IMG/VR virus record: IMGVR_UViG_3300035070_003043
Coordinates: 1-21,317 of that record
Length of the DNA stretch: 21,317 nucleotides
Source of the DNA: a virus
Direction: 5' to 3' (one strand)
Shown: one piece after another, positions 19,600 through 21,317 of the stretch
Position numbering within the stretch: the first letter of the stretch is position 1
Layout: each line of letters starts with the position of its first letter
The notes under the pieces: generated by a model
The model's input: the letters and a program-made list of their open reading frames with translations, nothing else
What the model was told of the DNA's origin: nothing
Databases searched by the model: none
Made by a program: the position numbers and the translations under genes

Positions 19600-19970
19600 C
19601 AGGCGATTTAAAAAAAAGATATTGGGACGGAAAACAAAACCAGCTCATCCGGTATTATTATTATTCTCAGCGCGGCCTCGCTCTCTTTAATGAATTTCGC
19701 TATGTGTTCATGGTCATCTTCGGCGTCTATCTAGCCATGAAGCTGACAAACCCCGTCTGGCTCGTCGTGATGTTTGCTGTGAGTCTTCCACTTCTCATCG
19801 GCGTCGGCTGGCTTGCCGTTCACAAGGTCTCAAAGGTCGTTGACTGGCTTAATGTCGAGTTTGCGACCCATTGGGGACGATATACCTTCACCCTCCAAGA
19901 GTTGCAAAATAAACTTTTAGAGGACATACTTAAAGAGCTTAAGAAAAATGGAAAAGCCAAAGAATTATGA
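19596..19970 (+). CDS. Two-pass membrane protein
   Basis: A 124-aa protein from GTG 19596. It has two hydrophobic segments (about 35-52 'FMVIFGVYLAMKL' and 53-74 'VWLVVMFAVSLPLLIGVGWL'), a Tyr/Arg-rich N-terminus and an amphipathic C-terminal helix (LEDILKELKKNGK). It resembles no holin closely. The GTG start is set by boundary copy 6; other starts inside would cut the N-terminal domain. Confidence 0.75.
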   Translation: MTGDLKKRYWDGKQNQLIRYYYYSQRGLALFNEFRYVFMVIFGVYLAMKLTNPVWLVVMFAVSLPLLIGVGWLAVHKVSKVVDWLNVEFATHWGRYTFTLQELQNKLLEDILKELKKNGKAKEL

Positions 19971-20163
19971 CGCAATTTCCCGCAAATGGGATGAGCAAGA
20001 AGCGCATCCGGGAATTAAAAAAACGATTTTAACATCACCAAAGAAGAGATGCGGTCACGATTATGGATATAAATGTCTATGCAATGATGTTGATAGGTCA
20101 GAGAAAGTTTTTGATACTTTAGACGAAATGAAATTAAGGCATGGAAGGCGAAAGGTAAAATGA
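19948..20163 (+). CDS. Small hypothetical protein with Cys/His cluster
   Basis: A 71-aa basic protein (MEKPKNYDAISRKWDEQ...) with 'RCGHDYGYKCLC', a possible metal site, and a helical end. It overlaps the membrane gene by 23 bases. Not recognised. Confidence 0.65.
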   Translation: MEKPKNYDAISRKWDEQEAHPGIKKTILTSPKKRCGHDYGYKCLCNDVDRSEKVFDTLDEMKLRHGRRKVK

Positions 20164-20354
20164 ATAGGTCAAAATCTTGGATAGTAGTCTGTCAATATGG
20201 CGGAATGTGGTTTATAAAGAAGCGCTTTGATTCCCAAAAACCCGCGATGGATTTTATGAACGGATTCCTAAACAAAGAAGAAAAGAAAGCTAGTCGTCGA
20301 GGGGCCAAAGCCATTTGCCATATTTACGAACTTTTTGGTTCATACTCAAATTAA
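20160..20354 (+). CDS. Small basic hypothetical protein
   Basis: A 64-aa protein (MNRSKSWIVVCQYGGMWF...) with strand pair 'WIVVCQYGGMWFIKKRF', a helix, and a basic stretch (KKASRRGAK). It starts by ATGA overlap, with AAAGG upstream. Not recognised. Confidence 0.7.
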   Translation: MNRSKSWIVVCQYGGMWFIKKRFDSQKPAMDFMNGFLNKEEKKASRRGAKAICHIYELFGSYSN

Positions 20355-20366
20355 AGGAGAATTAAC

Positions 20367-20558
20367 ATGACAACAAGATTTTGGATGGTCTTAGGTGGCT
20401 ATGGAAGCGAGCCGACGCGGCGACACGCGACATTGCCGGAGACCCAAGAGGAAGCGCGACGATTATGTCAGAAACATGGCAAAGAATTTATCATTTTAGA
20501 AGCAATTGCCATCGTGCGGACAACCATGCCGCCCGTTGAAGTTGTGGAGTTGAAATGA
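20367..20558 (+). CDS. Small conserved phage protein
   Basis: A 63-aa alpha/beta protein, 'FWMVLGGYGSEPTRRHATLP', helix 'EEARRLCQKHGK', strand 'EFIILEAIAIV'. This F-W-x-V-x-x-x-G-x-P-T-x-R-H pattern is frequent in phages of many hosts, always unassigned. AAAGGAG 8 bases before the ATG. Confidence 0.78.
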   Translation: MTTRFWMVLGGYGSEPTRRHATLPETQEEARRLCQKHGKEFIILEAIAIVRTTMPPVEVVELK

Positions 20559-20761
20559 CAGTTATAAAAAACATTCCGTATAGAGGAGTTTATCGGGAAG
20601 CATTTTGGCAAGGCTATAATTATGCCTACGGTGATGACAGCTTTGGATTTGGAGAAAATATCGCCGAGGAAGACTTTAAGCATATTCCGAAAGGAATAAA
20701 GAATAAAGAACTGTGGCTTGAAGCATGGCATTCAGGATGTGCTATCGGGGCTGAGAACTAA
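20555..20761 (+). CDS. Small RMF-like hypothetical protein
   Basis: A 68-aa protein with 'REAFWQGYNYAYGDD', Phe/Gly middle and 'ELWLEAWHSGCAIG'. The spaced G-x-x-x-(A/G) and W-x-x-x-W-x-x-G resemble small phage proteins related to ribosome modulation factor, but the similarity is loose. ATGA overlap with the gene before. Confidence 0.68.
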   Translation: MTVIKNIPYRGVYREAFWQGYNYAYGDDSFGFGENIAEEDFKHIPKGIKNKELWLEAWHSGCAIGAEN

Positions 20762-20762
20762 A

Positions 20763-20981
20763 ATGATTTCCGACGAAGACTTACTAGAATATTGGAAAAA
20801 TCATAAGGATTTAAGAGAGTGGTCGGATGGGATGCTTTACAACGTGAGAGATAAAGTGAAAGAATTTTGCGATAAACATGCACCATTTCCATACTCTATT
20901 GGGAGCAGGGCTGTTGACAACGGAATAAAATGGTATTTCCAAATTGACCATGAAATTAAAAGGAGACAAGAAAATAAATGA
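20763..20981 (+). CDS. Small helical hypothetical protein
   Basis: A 72-aa protein (MISDEDLLEYWKNHKDLREW...) of helices with a basic end. ATG 20763 directly follows the previous stop; the longer frame from 20718 is within the previous gene. Weak ribosome site, so coupling is likely. Not recognised. Confidence 0.68.
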   Translation: MISDEDLLEYWKNHKDLREWSDGMLYNVRDKVKEFCDKHAPFPYSIGSRAVDNGIKWYFQIDHEIKRRQENK

Positions 20982-21220
20982 GTCACAATTGCCGTGTATG
21001 TCTCGGGGAAATGCCAAAAGACCGCGAAGGCTGGGAGCAAGTCTGTCCAAAGTGCACTCGGATAGCCGAGGCTGAATGGTGCTTAAATCGCATTGAAGAA
21101 TGCAAGCTCATTATGAGCATTGACCCGAAAACGCAGAAATATACTTTCAATGACCATGCAGAAATTCACTTAAACGTATTGAATAGAATTAAAGAGCTTC
21201 TTAAGAAAATCAATGAATGA
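20978..21220 (+). CDS. Small zinc-ribbon protein
   Basis: An 80-aa protein with 'CRVCLGEMPKDREGWEQVCP' then K-C, two C-x-x-C pairs at the N-terminus, followed by two helices (AEAEWCLNRIEECKLI, HLNVLNRIKELLKKI). ATGA overlap with the previous gene. Probable metal-binding accessory protein. Confidence 0.75.
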   Translation: MSHNCRVCLGEMPKDREGWEQVCPKCTRIAEAEWCLNRIEECKLIMSIDPKTQKYTFNDHAEIHLNVLNRIKELLKKINE

Positions 21221-21317
21221 CCAGATAGACTTCACGTCTAAATCAATGCAGGTTAAATGTCCAAAGCGCGGGACGATGGCAGAAAGCCAGCCAGCGGTCG
21301 CAAGTAACTATCGAAAA
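21213..21317 (+). CDS. N-terminal part of a gene cut by the window edge
   Basis: ATG 21213 (8-base overlap with the gene before) opens MNDQIDFTSKSMQVKCPKRG and stays open to the last base. 35 residues are visible, with one Cys; no assignment possible. Confidence 0.55.
   Translation, partial: MNDQIDFTSKSMQVKCPKRGTMAESQPAVASNYRK

Noticed and set aside
19596-19970. Holin assignment for the two-pass membrane protein
   Set aside because: Two hydrophobic segments alone are not enough; no endolysin is near and the long soluble C-terminal helix is atypical.

Overview
The window looks like part of a tailed double-stranded DNA phage (Caudoviricetes) or prophage genome. The evidence is a large terminase, a T7-type head-tail connector (portal), a recombination cassette, a DnaD-like replication initiator, a YopX protein and long runs of tiny genes overlapping by ATGA. 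The genome is near mid-GC and gene-dense, and uses the standard bacterial code. The host cannot be named. Sec signal peptides on three genes, good Shine-Dalgarno (SD) sites and sigma70-like promoters fit an ordinary, probably Gram-negative, bacterium. No integrase, tRNA, CRISPR array or insertion sequence was seen, so a temperate lifestyle is suggested only by the repressor-like gene and operator-like sites.

Layout. Positions 1-5965 (minus strand) are a late or packaging operon read right to left: a 74-aa protein, a small membrane protein, a large GT-C glycosyltransferase-like membrane protein, a candidate small terminase, the large terminase, two small proteins, an intrinsic terminator, three tiny proteins and the portal, which runs off the left edge. 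Positions 5966-6063 are a divergent control region with overlapping palindromes and a near-consensus promoter that places the transcription start on the ATG of a Cro/CI-like HTH gene. Positions 6064-9729 (plus) hold two HTH regulators, small membrane and Cys-rich proteins, and a recombination cassette (annealase-like protein with an OB-like tail, PD-(D/E)XK nuclease, coiled-coil partner).

Positions 9776-12684 carry three genes with Sec signal peptides (an FG-GAP beta-propeller, a fimbrial-like beta protein and a helical coiled-coil protein). They are separated by unusual hairpin-rich leaders and by copies of the palindrome TTGAC-N4-GTCAA found at the repressor promoter. Together with the glycosyltransferase they look like a cell-surface conversion module. 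Positions 13130-13332 are noncoding: a promoter, a 16-codon leaderless ORF and two consecutive intrinsic terminators, the second enclosing a branched RNA, all upstream of the replication genes at 13333-14877.

Positions 14896-21317 are an accessory array of small genes (YopX, zinc ribbons, Lar-like, pentapeptide repeat, small membrane proteins). From 16.6 to 19.6 kb the gene junctions carry six copies of one boundary sequence, read in different frames, which joins the end of one gene to the ribosome binding site of the next. This suggests cassette shuffling by recombination at junctions. One gene here is broken by an amber codon, and two mini-ORFs look like cassette remnants.
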